Below are positions 13,372 to 23,963 of a stretch of DNA of 64,000 bases, in pieces. Each line of letters starts with the position of its first letter. The stretch's first letter is position 1. The DNA lies in assembly GCA_017302295.1 (NCBI GenBank), contig JAFLDS010000004.1:157830-221829 (forward strand), in the 5' to 3' direction. The stretch is from Thauera sp. Its GTDB lineage: Bacteria > Pseudomonadota > Gammaproteobacteria > Burkholderiales > Rhodocyclaceae. The position numbers were made by a program, and so were the translations under genes. The notes under the pieces were generated by a model, which saw nothing but the letters and a program-made list of their open reading frames with translations, was not told the origin of the DNA and made no database searches.

Positions 13372-13809
13372 TTACTCAGCCGAGATCGAACCACCGGCCG
13401 CTTCGATCGCTGCCTTCGCACCGACCGTTGCACCGATGCCGCGCAGCACGACCTTCTTGCCGAGCTCGCCCGACAGGACGACCTTCGCCGAAAGCGAGTC
13501 AGCCGGGATCACGCCCGCCTGCTTGAGCGTCAGCAGATCGATTTCGTCGACGGGCAGCTTCGCCAGTTCAGAGAGACGGACTTCAGCATTGAGCCCCCTG
13601 GTCAGCGAGACGAATCCACGCTTCGGCAGACGACGTTGCAGCGGCATCTGACCGCCCTCGAAACCGACCTTGTGGAAACCGCCCGCGCGGGATTTCTGAC
13701 CCTTGTGGCCGCGACCGCAGGTCTTGCCGAGACCGCTACCGATGCCACGGCCAACGCGCTTCGCCGCCGACTTGGAACCGGCGCCGGGCTTGATGGAATT
13801 CAGGCGCAT
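13372..13809 (-). CDS. rplO: 50S ribosomal protein L15
   Basis: A 145-residue L15, [13 protein letters not shown] then [19 protein letters not shown]. The ATG at 13809 fits the family and has GAGGGT upstream; an in-frame GTG twelve bases earlier overlaps that site and was not used. A single base separates its start from the rpmD stop, so translation is probably coupled. Confidence 0.97.
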   Translation of the reverse strand: MRLNSIKPGAGSKSAAKRVGRGIGSGLGKTCGRGHKGQKSRAGGFHKVGFEGGQMPLQRRLPKRGFVSLTRGLNAEVRLSELAKLPVDEIDLLTLKQAGVIPADSLSAKVVLSGELGKKVVLRGIGATVGAKAAIEAAGGSISAE

Positions 13810-13810
13810 A

Positions 13811-13993
13811 TCAACCCTCACACTTCACCAGGTAGCACACCTTGTTGATCATGCCGCGCACCGCCGGGGTGTCGCCCAGTTCAACCGTGTGGTTCAGTCG
13901 GCGCAGGCCCAGACCGCGAACGGTGGCCCGATGCGACTGCTTGGTACCGATCACGCTCTTGACCAGCGTAACCTTGATCTTCTTGTCGGACAT
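13811..13993 (-). CDS. rpmD: 50S ribosomal protein L30
   Basis: A 60-residue L30 with [18 protein letters not shown] and [14 protein letters not shown], between rpsE and rplO. Its stop lies three bases from the rpsE stop-to-start junction, within the tightly packed spc operon. Confidence 0.97.
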   Translation of the reverse strand: MSDKKIKVTLVKSVIGTKQSHRATVRGLGLRRLNHTVELGDTPAVRGMINKVCYLVKCEG

Positions 13994-13996
13994 CGC

Positions 13997-14521
13997 TTAC
14001 CCCAGGATCTCTTCGACGGTCTTGCCGCGCTTGGCCGCAATTTCCGCCGGGGTGTTGATCGCCATCAGACCATTGATGGTCGCGCGAACCACGTTGTACG
14101 GATTGGCCGAACCGATGCACTTGCAGATGATGTCGGTGACGCCCATCACCTCGAACACAGCCCGCATCGGTCCGCCGGCGATGATGCCGGTGCCGCTCGG
14201 AGCCGGCTGCATCAGCACCGACGAGGCGCCATGCTTGCCGATCACCGTATGCTGCAGGGTGCCGTTCTTGAGGGAAACCTTGGACATCTTGCGACGCGCT
14301 TCGTCCATCGCCTTCTGAACCGCAACCGGCACTTCGCGAGACTTGCCCTTGCCCATGCCGATGCCGCCATCGCCATCGCCGACCACGGTCAGTGCTGCGA
14401 AACCGAGGATCCGGCCGCCCTTCACCACCTTCGTCACGCGATTGATCGCGACCATCTTCTCCCGAAGGCCGTCATCACGTTCCTCGTTGGCCTGCGGGCG
14501 CTTCGTTTGCTGCTTAGCCAT
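13997..14521 (-). CDS. rpsE: 30S ribosomal protein S5
   Basis: A 174-residue S5 with [18 protein letters not shown], then [18 protein letters not shown], the loop linked to spectinomycin binding and decoding fidelity. It is located between rplR and rpmD. Confidence 0.98.
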   Translation of the reverse strand: MAKQQTKRPQANEERDDGLREKMVAINRVTKVVKGGRILGFAALTVVGDGDGGIGMGKGKSREVPVAVQKAMDEARRKMSKVSLKNGTLQHTVIGKHGASSVLMQPAPSGTGIIAGGPMRAVFEVMGVTDIICKCIGSANPYNVVRATINGLMAINTPAEIAAKRGKTVEEILG

Positions 14522-14533
14522 TCGAATCCTCGC

Positions 14534-14887
14534 TTAGAACTTAAGACCGCCTTCGCGGGCGGCCTCGGCCAGCGCCTTCACGCGACCGTGATACAGGAAT
14601 CCGGAACGATCGAACGCGACCGTCTCGATACCGGCAGCCTTCGCACGCTCGGCGATGAGCTTGCCCACCGCCTGCGCCGCGGCGACGTTGCCGCCGTTCG
14701 CGATCGTGGCGCGCACTTCGGGCTCGACCGTCGACGCGGCCGCCAGCACCTTGGTGCCGCACCCGGAGATCACCTGGGCGTACATGTGGCAGTTGGAACG
14801 GAACACGGCAAGGCGGACCGCCTTGAGCTCCGCAAGCTTGGCGCGGGTTTTGCGCGCACGGCGAAGACGAGTTTCTTTCTTGTTCAT
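14534..14887 (-). CDS. rplR: 50S ribosomal protein L18
   Basis: A 117-residue 5S rRNA-binding protein. It starts [18 protein letters not shown] and contains [16 protein letters not shown], with the conserved C-terminal [19 protein letters not shown]. It lies between rplF and rpsE. Confidence 0.98.
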   Translation of the reverse strand: MNKKETRLRRARKTRAKLAELKAVRLAVFRSNCHMYAQVISGCGTKVLAAASTVEPEVRATIANGGNVAAAQAVGKLIAERAKAAGIETVAFDRSGFLYHGRVKALAEAAREGGLKF

Positions 14888-14898
14888 GACGAACCGCC

Positions 14899-15432
14899 TT
14901 ACTTCTTCTTGGTTTCCTTGAGCACCACCACTTCGTCCGAGTAACGGACGCCCTTGCCCTTGTAAGGCTCGGGAGCGCGGTAGGCCCGCACCTCTGCAGC
15001 GACCTGGCCGACTTGCTGCTTGTCGATGCCTTTGATCACGACTTCGGTCTGGGTGGGCGTCTCAACCTTCACGCCGACGGGCATCTGATGCACGACGGGG
15101 TGGGAGAAACCCAGCGAAAGATTCAGCTTGTCGCCCTGGGCCTGAGCACGGTAACCCACACCGACCAGGGTCAGCTTGCGCTCGAAGCCCTTGGTCACAC
15201 CGGTCACCATGTTGTTCACCAGGGCGCGAGTCGTACCCGAGAGCGCGTTGGCGTTCGGCGCACCTTCGCGCGCCTTGCACACCACCGCATCACCCTCGCG
15301 CTCGACCGACACCGAAGCGCTCAGCGCCTGGCGCAGCGTGCCCAGCGGCCCCTTGACCGCGATTTCGGCCGCGGAAATCGACACTTCGACACCAGCGGGG
15401 ATCGCAACCGGATTCTTAGCTACACGAGACAT
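14899..15432 (-). CDS. rplF: 50S ribosomal protein L6
   Basis: A 177-residue L6 near the factor-binding site. It starts [17 protein letters not shown] and carries two repeated L6 folds and the C-terminal [17 protein letters not shown] signature. It lies between rpsH and rplR. Confidence 0.98.
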   Translation of the reverse strand: MSRVAKNPVAIPAGVEVSISAAEIAVKGPLGTLRQALSASVSVEREGDAVVCKAREGAPNANALSGTTRALVNNMVTGVTKGFERKLTLVGVGYRAQAQGDKLNLSLGFSHPVVHQMPVGVKVETPTQTEVVIKGIDKQQVGQVAAEVRAYRAPEPYKGKGVRYSDEVVVLKETKKK

Positions 15433-15443
15433 TGCATCCCCCC

Positions 15444-15839
15444 TTAGGCGACCAGGCAGATGACTTCACCACCGACGCGGCTGGCGCGAGCGGCACGGTC
15501 AGTCATCACACCACGCGGCGTCGAGACGATGGCGACACCGAGGCCGTTCATCACGCGCGGGAGCTCGTCGCTACCCTTGTAAACGCGCAGGCCGGGACGG
15601 CTGACGCGCTCAATGCGCTCGATGACCGGTCGACCGGCGTAATATTTCAGCGCTACGTCGAGGGCCGATTTGCCTTCCACGTCACGCACCGAGAAACCAT
15701 CGATGTAACCTTCGTCCTGCAGCACCTTGGCAATCGCCACTTTCAGCTTCGACGAAGGCATGCTCACGCTCGCCTTCTGCGCCTGCTGGCCGTTGCGGAT
15801 GCGCGTCAGCATGTCGGCGATCGGATCGGACATACTCAT
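15444..15839 (-). CDS. rpsH: 30S ribosomal protein S8
   Basis: A 131-residue S8, a central-domain 16S rRNA binder ([36 protein letters not shown]). Two ATGs lie six bases apart (15839 and 15833). AAGGAGA suits the first slightly better, so it is reported; the shorter form would begin MSDPIAD as in E. coli. S8 is the known translational repressor of spc in enterobacteria, not tested here. Confidence 0.96.
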   Translation of the reverse strand: MSMSDPIADMLTRIRNGQQAQKASVSMPSSKLKVAIAKVLQDEGYIDGFSVRDVEGKSALDVALKYYAGRPVIERIERVSRPGLRVYKGSDELPRVMNGLGVAIVSTPRGVMTDRAARASRVGGEVICLVA

Positions 15840-15852
15840 ATTCAGATTCTCC

Positions 15853-16158
15853 TTACCAGCTCGCCTTGGTCATGCCGGGCACTTCGCCACGGAATGCGAT
15901 CTCGCGCAGCTTGTTGCGGCACAGACCGAACTTGCGGAATACGCCACGCGGACGACCCGTCAGAGCGCAGCGGTTGCGCTGACGCGTCGGATTGGCATTG
16001 CGGGGCAGCTGCTGCAGCGCGAGGCGTGCAGTCATGCGTTCTTCGTCGGACAGCTTGCTATCGTTGACCTGGGCGACGAGTGCGGCACGCTTTGCGGCAA
16101 ACTTTGCCACCAGCTTGGCACGCTTCTCTTCGCGGTTGATCAGAGCCAGTTTCGCCAT
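15853..16158 (-). CDS. rpsN: 30S ribosomal protein S14
   Basis: A 101-residue S14 of the long, zinc-free type, since the CxxC pairs of the short form are absent. It starts [13 protein letters not shown] and ends with [18 protein letters not shown]... ASW. The ATG at 16158 has GAGGGTG upstream; the frame extends further but without family resemblance. Confidence 0.97.
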   Translation of the reverse strand: MAKLALINREEKRAKLVAKFAAKRAALVAQVNDSKLSDEERMTARLALQQLPRNANPTRQRNRCALTGRPRGVFRKFGLCRNKLREIAFRGEVPGMTKASW

Positions 16159-16165
16159 ATCACCC

Positions 16166-16705
16166 TCAATTCTTGAACGGGAACTTGAACGCACCCAGCA
16201 GAGCGCGCGCTTCCTCGTCGGTCTTGGCCGTCGTCGTGATGCTGATGTTCATCCCACGGAGGGCATCGATCTTGTCGTACTCGATCTCCGGGAAAATGAT
16301 CTGCTCTTTCACGCCGAGGTTGTAGTTGCCACGACCATCGAAACCCTTGCCCGCGATACCGCGAAAATCGCGAACGCGCGGCAGCGCGATCGTGACGAGG
16401 CGATCGAGGAACTCGAACATGCGCGGACCGCGCAGCGTGACCATGCAACCGATCGGGTAGCCGTCACGAATCTTGAAGCCGGCGATCGACTTCTTAGCCT
16501 TCGTCGCAACCGGCTTTTGACCCGCAATCTTGGTCATGTCGCCGATCGCGTGCTCGAGCACCTTCTTGTCGCCAACCGCCTCACCCACACCCATGTTAAG
16601 AGTGATCTTGGTGATGCGCGGCACTTCCATCACGGACGTGTAACCGAAACGCTTCTGCAGCTCAGGCGCGACGGAGTCCTTGTAAAACTGTTGCAAGCGA
16701 GCCAT
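16166..16705 (-). CDS. rplE: 50S ribosomal protein L5
   Basis: A 179-residue 5S rRNA-binding L5 ([27 protein letters not shown]). I chose the ATG at 16705 because AAGGAG lies five bases ahead; a GTG six bases earlier overlaps that site. It lies between rplX and rpsN. Confidence 0.98.
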   Translation of the reverse strand: MARLQQFYKDSVAPELQKRFGYTSVMEVPRITKITLNMGVGEAVGDKKVLEHAIGDMTKIAGQKPVATKAKKSIAGFKIRDGYPIGCMVTLRGPRMFEFLDRLVTIALPRVRDFRGIAGKGFDGRGNYNLGVKEQIIFPEIEYDKIDALRGMNISITTTAKTDEEARALLGAFKFPFKN

Positions 16706-16714
16706 CGTCACTCC

Positions 16715-17032
16715 TTAGGCGTTCACCAGCTCGCCGTTCGACTTGAAGAAGCGGACCTTGCGACCATCCTCAAGCACCTTGATCCCTACGCGGTCAGCCT
16801 TTTGCGTAGCGGGATTGAACAGCGCGACATTCGAAACCTGGATCGGCATTTCTTTCTCGACAATGCCACCCACCTCACCTTTGAGCGGATTCGGGCGCAC
16901 GTGCTTCTTCACCCGATTCACGCCCTCGACGACGACCAGATCGTCATCGACGCGGCGCAGGACGGTACCGCGGCGACCGCGATCCTTGCCCGTGAGCACC
17001 ACAACTTCGTCACCCTTGCGGATCTTGTTCAT
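16715..17032 (-). CDS. rplX: 50S ribosomal protein L24
   Basis: A 105-residue assembly-initiator protein with an N-terminal KOW motif ([20 protein letters not shown]). It lies between rplN and rplE. Confidence 0.98.
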   Translation of the reverse strand: MNKIRKGDEVVVLTGKDRGRRGTVLRRVDDDLVVVEGVNRVKKHVRPNPLKGEVGGIVEKEMPIQVSNVALFNPATQKADRVGIKVLEDGRKVRFFKSNGELVNA

Positions 17033-17044
17033 CTCAGCGACTCC

Positions 17045-17413
17045 TCAGAGCACTTCCGGCGCGAGCGAGACGATCTTCATGAATCGCTCGGTACGCAGCT
17101 CACGGGTAACCGGCCCGAAGATACGGGTGCCGATCGGCTCGAGCTTGTTATTCAGGAGCACGGCCGCATTGTTGTCGAACTTGACCAGCGAACCGTCGGG
17201 ACGACGAACGCCCTTGGCGGTGCGAACCACCACAGCGTTATAAACGTCGCCTTTTTTCACACGACCACGCGGCGCGGCATCCTTGACGGAAACCTTGATG
17301 ATGTCGCCGATACCGGCGTAACGGCGCTTGGAACCACCAAGAACCTTGATGCACATCACCGAGCGCGCGCCGGTGTTATCGGCCACGTCCAGCCTGGACT
17401 GCATTTGAATCAT
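17045..17413 (-). CDS. rplN: 50S ribosomal protein L14
   Basis: A 122-residue L14 ([23 protein letters not shown]). It is the first gene of the spc-equivalent operon: a 152-base gap with a promoter and a hairpin separates it from rpsQ. Confidence 0.98.
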   Translation of the reverse strand: MIQMQSRLDVADNTGARSVMCIKVLGGSKRRYAGIGDIIKVSVKDAAPRGRVKKGDVYNAVVVRTAKGVRRPDGSLVKFDNNAAVLLNNKLEPIGTRIFGPVTRELRTERFMKIVSLAPEVL

Positions 17414-17504
17414 GAATTTATCTCCAACTTCTCCCGCATTGCGGTCAGTCTTGGAACCCGTCAGGGCAGAATGCCCCGAGCGAGCACCGGAGCAAAGAAA
17501 TAAA

Positions 17505-17533
17505 AGTATAACAGCCTGGCGTCTTCACGCCAA
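17505..17533 (-). promoter_or_regulatory. spc-type promoter upstream of rplN
   Basis: Minus strand TTGGCG (17533-17528), a 17-base spacer, then TATACT (17510-17505). This is the position of the spc promoter in E. coli. The predicted start near 17498 gives a leader of about 85 bases. The spacer and both hexamers fall in a long inverted repeat. Confidence 0.65.
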
Positions 17534-17539
17534 GCTGTT
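17510..17539 (-). terminator. hairpin between rpsQ and rplN, possible S10 operon attenuator
   Basis: AACAGC-x-TGGCGT pairs with ACGCCA-x-GCTGTT around a four-base loop. The minus-strand sequence after it is ATACTTTTATTTC, an imperfect U-tract. It could end or attenuate S10 transcripts while the same bases serve as promoter. Confidence 0.5.
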
Positions 17540-17565
17540 TTACGCAGAAACCACTGCTCGCAGAC

Positions 17566-17835
17566 TCAGATCACGCGCGCCTTTTCCAGCACCTTCGCCA
17601 CGCGCCAGGTCTTGGTGCGGGAGATGGGGCGGCACTCCTCGATCTCGACCAGATCGCCTTCGGCAGCGATGCCGTCCTCGACGTGGGCGTGATACTTGGC
17701 AGAACGGGTGATGATCTTGCCGTAGAGCGGGTGCTTGACCCGGCTCTCAACCAGAACGGTCACCGTCTTCTGCATCTTGTCGCTCACCACACGCCCAACC
17801 AGGGCGCGGCGAACCTTCTCGACTTGCTCGCTCAT
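17566..17835 (-). CDS. rpsQ: 30S ribosomal protein S17
   Basis: An 89-residue OB-fold S17 ([28 protein letters not shown]-like region replaced by [20 protein letters not shown]). It overlaps the end of rpmC by four bases (ATGA), which suggests coupled translation. It is the last gene of the S10 operon. Confidence 0.97.
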   Translation of the reverse strand: MSEQVEKVRRALVGRVVSDKMQKTVTVLVESRVKHPLYGKIITRSAKYHAHVEDGIAAEGDLVEIEECRPISRTKTWRVAKVLEKARVI

Positions 17836-18026
17836 TGCTGACCCGCCTTCTCGCGCAGAATGGTGCGAACGCGCGCGATGTCGCGACGCACCTTCCCGAT
17901 CTGACTCGTGTTGCCGAGTTGCTGAGTTGCGTGTTGCATGCGCAGCGAAAACTGCGCCTTCAGCAGCTCGAGCAACTCCTGATTCAACTCACCTGCGCTC
18001 TTCGCGCGAAGTTCACTCGCTTTCAT
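17832..18026 (-). CDS. rpmC: 50S ribosomal protein L29
   Basis: A 64-residue two-helix protein at the exit tunnel ([20 protein letters not shown]). The ATG at 18026 is preferred to a TTG two codons upstream. It overlaps rpsQ by four bases and nearly abuts rplP. Confidence 0.96.
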   Translation of the reverse strand: MKASELRAKSAGELNQELLELLKAQFSLRMQHATQQLGNTSQIGKVRRDIARVRTILREKAGQQ

Positions 18027-18028
18027 TC

Positions 18029-18445
18029 TCAACCCCCAATATGGCGGGTCACGAACACGGTCTCGAGCGGGAGCTTCGCGGCAGCAAGCCGGAAAGCTTC
18101 ACGGGCGAGCGCTTCATCGACGCCATCCATTTCGTAGAGCACCTTGCCAGGCTGGATCTCCGCGACCCAGTACTCGGGGTTGCCCTTGCCGTTACCCATA
18201 CGCACTTCAGCCGGCTTCTTGGAAATCGGCTTGTCCGGGAAAATGCGGATCCAGATGCGACCGCCACGCTTGATGTGACGGGTCATCGCACGACGCGCCG
18301 ATTCGATCTGACGCGCCGTCAGGCGACCGCGGCCGATCGCCTTCAGCCCGTACTCGCCGAAGCTGACCTTGGCACCGCGCGTTGCCACGCCAGTGTTGCG
18401 GCCTTTCTGCTCCTTACGATACTTTCTTCTAGTCGGCTGCAGCAT
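18029..18445 (-). CDS. rplP: 50S ribosomal protein L16
   Basis: A 138-residue L16 ([17 protein letters not shown]). Two ATGs are adjacent; the second, at 18445, is better spaced from AGGAG and matches the family start. Its A overlaps the rpsC stop (TGATG). Confidence 0.97.
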   Translation of the reverse strand: MLQPTRRKYRKEQKGRNTGVATRGAKVSFGEYGLKAIGRGRLTARQIESARRAMTRHIKRGGRIWIRIFPDKPISKKPAEVRMGNGKGNPEYWVAEIQPGKVLYEMDGVDEALAREAFRLAAAKLPLETVFVTRHIGG

Positions 18446-19212
18446 CATTCACTCCTGCTTTCATCTTGCCGGCCATCGCGGCGAGCCGGACGACGACCCG
18501 GACGACCCTCGCCGTCGCGCGGCGCACCACGGCGACCGCGGCGGTTATCGGCTTCGGGTTCGGCGGCGACCGGCTGTTCGTTGCGGCCAAGCATCTCGCC
18601 CTTGAACACCCAGACCTTGATACCGATGATGCCGTAGGTGGTCTTCGCTTCCGAAACGCCGTAATCGATGTTCGCACGCAACGTGTGCAGCGGCACGCGA
18701 CCTTCGCGATACCACTCGGTACGCGCGATTTCGGCGCCGTTCAGACGGCCGGAACTCATGATCTTGATGCCTTGGGCACCGAGACGCATGGCGTTCTGCA
18801 TCGCGCGCTTCATGGCGCGGCGGAACATGATGCGCTTCTCGAGCTGCTGGGCGATCGAATCGGCGATCAACTTGGCATCGATCTCGGGCTTGCGCACTTC
18901 TTCGATGTTTACGTGGACCGGCACACCGACGATCTTCTGCAGATCGCGCTTGAGCGCCTCGATGTCCTCGCCCTTCTTGCCGATGACCACACCAGGACGC
19001 GCGCTGTACAGCGTGACGCGCGCGTTCTTGGCCGGGCGCTCGATGACCACGCGGCCGACCGAAGCGTGCGCCAGGCGCTTCTTCAGGTACTCGCGAACCT
19101 TCAGGTCCTCGTGCAGCATACCGGCATAGTCCTGGCTGGAAGCGAACCAGCGGGAACCCCAGTCACGCGTGACGGCGAGCCGGAAGCCGGTGGGATGAAT
19201 TTTCTGACCCAT
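18445..19212 (-). CDS. rpsC: 30S ribosomal protein S3
   Basis: A 255-residue S3. It has an N-terminal [12 protein letters not shown], a KH domain with [14 protein letters not shown], and the S3-C domain. A basic, Gly/Arg-rich tail of about 40 residues ([18 protein letters not shown]) extends beyond the E. coli length of 233. It overlaps rplP by one base. Confidence 0.98.
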   Translation of the reverse strand: MGQKIHPTGFRLAVTRDWGSRWFASSQDYAGMLHEDLKVREYLKKRLAHASVGRVVIERPAKNARVTLYSARPGVVIGKKGEDIEALKRDLQKIVGVPVHVNIEEVRKPEIDAKLIADSIAQQLEKRIMFRRAMKRAMQNAMRLGAQGIKIMSSGRLNGAEIARTEWYREGRVPLHTLRANIDYGVSEAKTTYGIIGIKVWVFKGEMLGRNEQPVAAEPEADNRRGRRGAPRDGEGRPGRRPARRDGRQDESRSE

Positions 19213-19221
19213 ATCTACTCC

Positions 19222-19551
19222 TTACTCGCCAACGGTCACGTAGACGTGGCAGGTCGGCTTCAGGATGCGGTTGCCGCGCCCCTTGGCCCGTGCCGTGAAA
19301 CGCTTCAGCGTCATGCCTTCCTCGACGTGAATGGTCTTTACCTTCAGCGCGTCGATATCGGCACCGTCGTTATGCTCGGCGTTGGCGATGGCGGACAGCA
19401 GAACCTTGCGGATGATCTGCGCACCCTTCTTGGGCGAGAACGTCAGGATGTTGATCGCCTGCTCGACCGGCTTGCCACGCACGAGGTCGGCAACCAGGCG
19501 GCCCTTCTGGGCCGACAGACGAACACCACGGAGAATTGCTTTGGTTTCCAT
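19222..19551 (-). CDS. rplV: 50S ribosomal protein L22
   Basis: A 109-residue L22 that lines the exit tunnel. It has [21 protein letters not shown] and the beta-hairpin region [15 protein letters not shown], which is wild-type-like and without macrolide-resistance deletions that I can see. Confidence 0.98.
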   Translation of the reverse strand: METKAILRGVRLSAQKGRLVADLVRGKPVEQAINILTFSPKKGAQIIRKVLLSAIANAEHNDGADIDALKVKTIHVEEGMTLKRFTARAKGRGNRILKPTCHVYVTVGE

Positions 19552-19560
19552 GTCGTCCTC

Positions 19561-19836
19561 TTAACGCTTCGCCTTCTTGCTGGCGGCGTGACCCTTGAAG
19601 GTACGCGTCAGCGCGAATTCGCCCAGTTTGTGCCCGACCATGTTCTCGGTCACGAACACCGGGATGTGCTGCTTGCCGTTGTGCACGGCAATCGTCAGGC
19701 CGACGAAGTCGGGCAGGACGGTGGAACGACGCGACCAGGTCTTGATCGGACGCTTGTCGTTGCTTGCCCGCGCGGCGTCGATCCTCTTCAGGAGGTGCGC
19801 GTCGATGAACGGGCCTTTCTTGATAGAACGTGCCAT
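19561..19836 (-). CDS. rpsS: 30S ribosomal protein S19
   Basis: A 91-residue head protein ([35 protein letters not shown]). It lies between rplB and rplV. Confidence 0.98.
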   Translation of the reverse strand: MARSIKKGPFIDAHLLKRIDAARASNDKRPIKTWSRRSTVLPDFVGLTIAVHNGKQHIPVFVTENMVGHKLGEFALTRTFKGHAASKKAKR

Positions 19837-19846
19837 CTGTTACCCC

Positions 19847-20674
19847 TTAACGCTTGTGACGACGCTGCACGATCATGTTATCGGTGCGCTTGTTGCTGCG
19901 CGTGCGATAACCCTTGGCCGGCGTGCCCCACGGGCTCACGGGCTCACGTGCTTCGCCGGTCCGGCCTTCACCGCCGCCGTGCGGGTGATCAACCGGGTTC
20001 ATCGCCACACCGCGGACGGTCGGGCGGATACCGCGCCAGCGATTCGCGCCGGCCTTGCCGATCTTGCGCAGACCGTGCTCTTCATTGCCAACTTCGCCGA
20101 TCGTTGCGCGGCACTCGACGTGCACACGGCGGATCTCACCTGAACGCAGACGGAGCTGGGCGTACACCCCCTCGCGGGCGAGCAGCTGCACCGAAGTGCC
20201 GGCCGCACGCGCGATCTGAGCACCCTTGCCCGGCGTCATCTCGACGCAGTGAATCGTCGAACCGACCGGGATGTTGCGAATCGGCAGCGCGTTACCGGCC
20301 TTGATCGGCGCTTCGGAGCCGCTCAGCAATTGCTGACCGACTTCGACACCGCGCGGCGCGATGATGTAACGGCGCTCGCCGTCGGCATAGCACAACAGCG
20401 CGATGTTCGCGGAGCGGTTCGGGTCGTACTCGATACGCTCGACCTTCGCCGGGATGCCGTCCTTGTTGCGACGGAAATCGACCAGACGATAGTGCTGCTT
20501 GTGACCACCGCCCTGATGACGCATGGTGATGCGGCCATTGTTGTTGCGGCCGGCGTTGTTCGACTTCTTCTCAACCAGGGAAGCAAAGGGACGACCCTTG
20601 TGCAGATCCGGATTGACGACCCTGACCTGACCGCGACGACCGGCGGAGGTGGGCTTGAGTTTTACCAGTGCCAT
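19847..20674 (-). CDS. rplB: 50S ribosomal protein L2
   Basis: A 275-residue L2, needed for peptidyl transfer and subunit joining. It has the conserved C-terminal [17 protein letters not shown], which contains the His of the family, and GGHKQHYR near residue 55. Confidence 0.98.
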   Translation of the reverse strand: MALVKLKPTSAGRRGQVRVVNPDLHKGRPFASLVEKKSNNAGRNNNGRITMRHQGGGHKQHYRLVDFRRNKDGIPAKVERIEYDPNRSANIALLCYADGERRYIIAPRGVEVGQQLLSGSEAPIKAGNALPIRNIPVGSTIHCVEMTPGKGAQIARAAGTSVQLLAREGVYAQLRLRSGEIRRVHVECRATIGEVGNEEHGLRKIGKAGANRWRGIRPTVRGVAMNPVDHPHGGGEGRTGEAREPVSPWGTPAKGYRTRSNKRTDNMIVQRRHKR

Positions 20675-20680
20675 GACTTA

Positions 20681-20986
20681 TCACTCCCCAGCCGCAAAGT
20701 TGATTTCCTGGCCGGGCTTGAGGCAGACGAAAGCCTTCTTCCAGTTCTTGCGACGGCCCATCATCTTGCCGAAGCGCTTCGACTTGCCCTTCACGTTCGC
20801 GACGTTGACCGACTCGACCTGAACCTTGAACAGCAGCTCGACAGCTGCCTTCACTTCGGGCTTGGTGGCGTCGGGCGCGACCTTGAACACGACCTGCTCG
20901 TTCTTGTCGGCGATATAGGTCGCCTTTTCGGAAACCTGCGGGGCGAGCAGCACCTGCAGCAGACGTTCCTGACTGATAGCGCTCAT
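20681..20986 (-). CDS. rplW: 50S ribosomal protein L23
   Basis: A 101-residue protein that docks trigger factor and SRP at the exit tunnel ([19 protein letters not shown]). The ATG at 20986 has GAGGAAG upstream and overlaps the rplD stop by four bases (ATGA), so translation is probably coupled. Confidence 0.97.
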   Translation of the reverse strand: MSAISQERLLQVLLAPQVSEKATYIADKNEQVVFKVAPDATKPEVKAAVELLFKVQVESVNVANVKGKSKRFGKMMGRRKNWKKAFVCLKPGQEINFAAGE

Positions 20987-21603
20987 TGCCACACTTCCTC
21001 CATCTTCGCCAGCGCGCCCTTGGTGACGATCACCTTCGGGAAGCGAACCAGCGACACCGGATCGGCCTCCTGAACCTCGAGCACCAGCACCTGGTGCAGG
21101 TTGCGCGAGGACAGGAACAGGTTCTCGTCGATCTGGTCGGTAATCACGAGCACGGAATCCAGACCCATACCCTTCAACTTCTGCGACAGCAGACGGGTCT
21201 TCGGCGCCTCGATGCTGAAGCTGTCGACGACGGCGAGACGGTCTTCACGTGCGAGCTGAGAGAGGATCGCAGCGACGCCGGCGCGATACATCTTGCGGTT
21301 CACCTTCTGGGAGAAATTCTCGTCCGGCGTATTCGGGAAGATCTTGCCGCCCCCGCGCCACAGCGGGCTCGACGCCATACCGGCACGAGCGTTGCCCGTA
21401 CCCTTCTGACGGAAAGGCTTGCGGGTCGACTTGGCGATCTCCGAGCGACCTTTCTGCTTGCGATTGCCCGAGCGCGCGTTCGCCATATAGGCGGTCACGA
21501 CCTGGTGCACCAGGGCTTCGTTGTATTCACGGCCAAACAGCGCATCCGACGCCTGCAGCGTCGACGCAGCCTGACCCTGATCATTCAAGAGTTTAAGTTC
21601 CAT
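20983..21603 (-). CDS. rplD: 50S ribosomal protein L4
   Basis: A 206-residue L4. The tunnel loop includes [16 protein letters not shown], with the wild-type KGTGNAR that macrolide-resistant mutants alter. In E. coli L4 also represses the S10 operon; no matching leader is recognised upstream of rpsJ here. Confidence 0.98.
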   Translation of the reverse strand: MELKLLNDQGQAASTLQASDALFGREYNEALVHQVVTAYMANARSGNRKQKGRSEIAKSTRKPFRQKGTGNARAGMASSPLWRGGGKIFPNTPDENFSQKVNRKMYRAGVAAILSQLAREDRLAVVDSFSIEAPKTRLLSQKLKGMGLDSVLVITDQIDENLFLSSRNLHQVLVLEVQEADPVSLVRFPKVIVTKGALAKMEEVWQ

Positions 21604-21617
21604 TGCGCGCTTGCTCC

Positions 21618-22256
21618 TTACGCCTTGATCGCCGGACGGACGACGACGTCGCCACCCTTGGATCCCGGCACTGCGCCCTTGACCAGCAGCAGCTGACGCT
21701 CGGAATCGACGCGAACGATTTCCAGCCCCTGGGTGGTGCGCTGCACATTGCCGTACTGGCCTGCCATGCGCTTACCGGGGAAGACTCGACCCGGATCCTG
21801 CGCCATGCCGATGGAGCCCGGAGAGTTGTGCGAAATCGAGTTACCGTGCGACGCACGGTTCGACGAGAAGTTGTGACGCTTGATCGGACCGGAAAAACCC
21901 TTACCGATCGTCACACCGGTGACGTCAACTTTCTGACCCACCTGGAACAGATCGGCGCCGACCACATCGCCCGCCTTGAGCGACGCGAGCTGCTCGGCTT
22001 CGACGCGGAACTCCTTGAGACCGCGCGCCGGCTCGACTGCAGCCTTGGCAAGATGCCCCGCCACAGCCTTCGTGATACGGCTGGCGCGGCGCTTGCCGAA
22101 TGCCACCTGAACCGCGGAATAACCGTCGGTATCAGGGGTCTTGATCTGGGAAACGCGATTGTCGGACACGTCAAGCACCGTCACCGGGATGGAAGCACCA
22201 TCCTCGGCGAAGATGCGAGTCATGCCGACCTTGCGCCCGACAAGGCCTAGACTCAT
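21618..22256 (-). CDS. rplC: 50S ribosomal protein L3
   Basis: A 212-residue L3 that starts 23S assembly. It starts [16 protein letters not shown] and contains the central loop [20 protein letters not shown], with the glutamine that PrmB methylates in relatives. A 113-base gap with a promoter-like hairpin separates it from rpsJ. Confidence 0.98.
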   Translation of the reverse strand: MSLGLVGRKVGMTRIFAEDGASIPVTVLDVSDNRVSQIKTPDTDGYSAVQVAFGKRRASRITKAVAGHLAKAAVEPARGLKEFRVEAEQLASLKAGDVVGADLFQVGQKVDVTGVTIGKGFSGPIKRHNFSSNRASHGNSISHNSPGSIGMAQDPGRVFPGKRMAGQYGNVQRTTQGLEIVRVDSERQLLLVKGAVPGSKGGDVVVRPAIKA

Positions 22257-22323
22257 TTTTTTCTCCTGAATCCCGGTTGCGATTGACCGGGGGTCACACT
22301 GATTAATGCGCCAAAAGGCACAA

Positions 22324-22360
22324 AGGCCGGATTATACCGGCCTGTTTCAAGAATCCGCAA
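22324..22360 (-). promoter_or_regulatory. internal promoter and hairpin between rpsJ and rplC
   Basis: Minus strand TTGCGG (22360-22355), an 18-base spacer, then a perfect TATAAT (22336-22331). The TATAAT is the loop of a seven-base stem AGGCCGG/CCGGCCT (22324-22343). The predicted leader to rplC is about 65-70 bases. Confidence 0.55.
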
Positions 22361-22369
22361 GCAAAAGGC

Positions 22370-22681
22370 TTACTGAAGCTTGATCTCGACATCCACACCC
22401 GCCGGCAGGTCCAGCTTCATCAGCGCATCGACCGTCTTGTCGGTCGGGTCGATGATGTCCATCAGACGCTGATGGGTGCGAATCTCCATCTGGTCGCGCG
22501 ACGCCTTGTTGACGTGCGGCGAACGCAGCAGATCAAAGCGCTCGATCCGCGTCGGCAGCGGAACCGGACCGCGGACGACGGCGCCGGTGCGCTTGGCCGT
22601 TTCGACGATCTCGAGTGCCGACTGGTCGATCAGACGATAGTCGAAGGCCTTGAGGCGGATGCGAATCTTCTGGTTTTGCAT
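22370..22681 (-). CDS. rpsJ: 30S ribosomal protein S10 / transcription factor NusE
   Basis: A 103-residue S10 ([19 protein letters not shown]). S10 is also NusE, the partner of NusB and NusG. It heads the S10 gene group, 62 bases after tufA. Confidence 0.98.
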   Translation of the reverse strand: MQNQKIRIRLKAFDYRLIDQSALEIVETAKRTGAVVRGPVPLPTRIERFDLLRSPHVNKASRDQMEIRTHQRLMDIIDPTDKTVDALMKLDLPAGVDVEIKLQ

Positions 22682-22710
22682 GATTTTGTTCCAAAGAGCG
22701 AAAAGAGCTG

Positions 22711-22735
22711 AGCGGCGGGGACGCGCCCCGCCGCT
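22711..22735 (-). terminator. hairpin between tufA and rpsJ
   Basis: A perfect ten-base stem AGCGGCGGGG/CCCCGCCGCT with a five-base loop. The minus strand then reads CAGCTCTTTTCGCTCTTT, so the U-run is offset and weak. It probably causes partial termination or mRNA processing. Confidence 0.5.
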
Positions 22736-22743
22736 GTGAAGTG

Positions 22744-23934
<1,191 letters not shown>

Positions 23935-23963
23935 ATTCGTGAGTCCTTGATTGAAGTGTAGTG

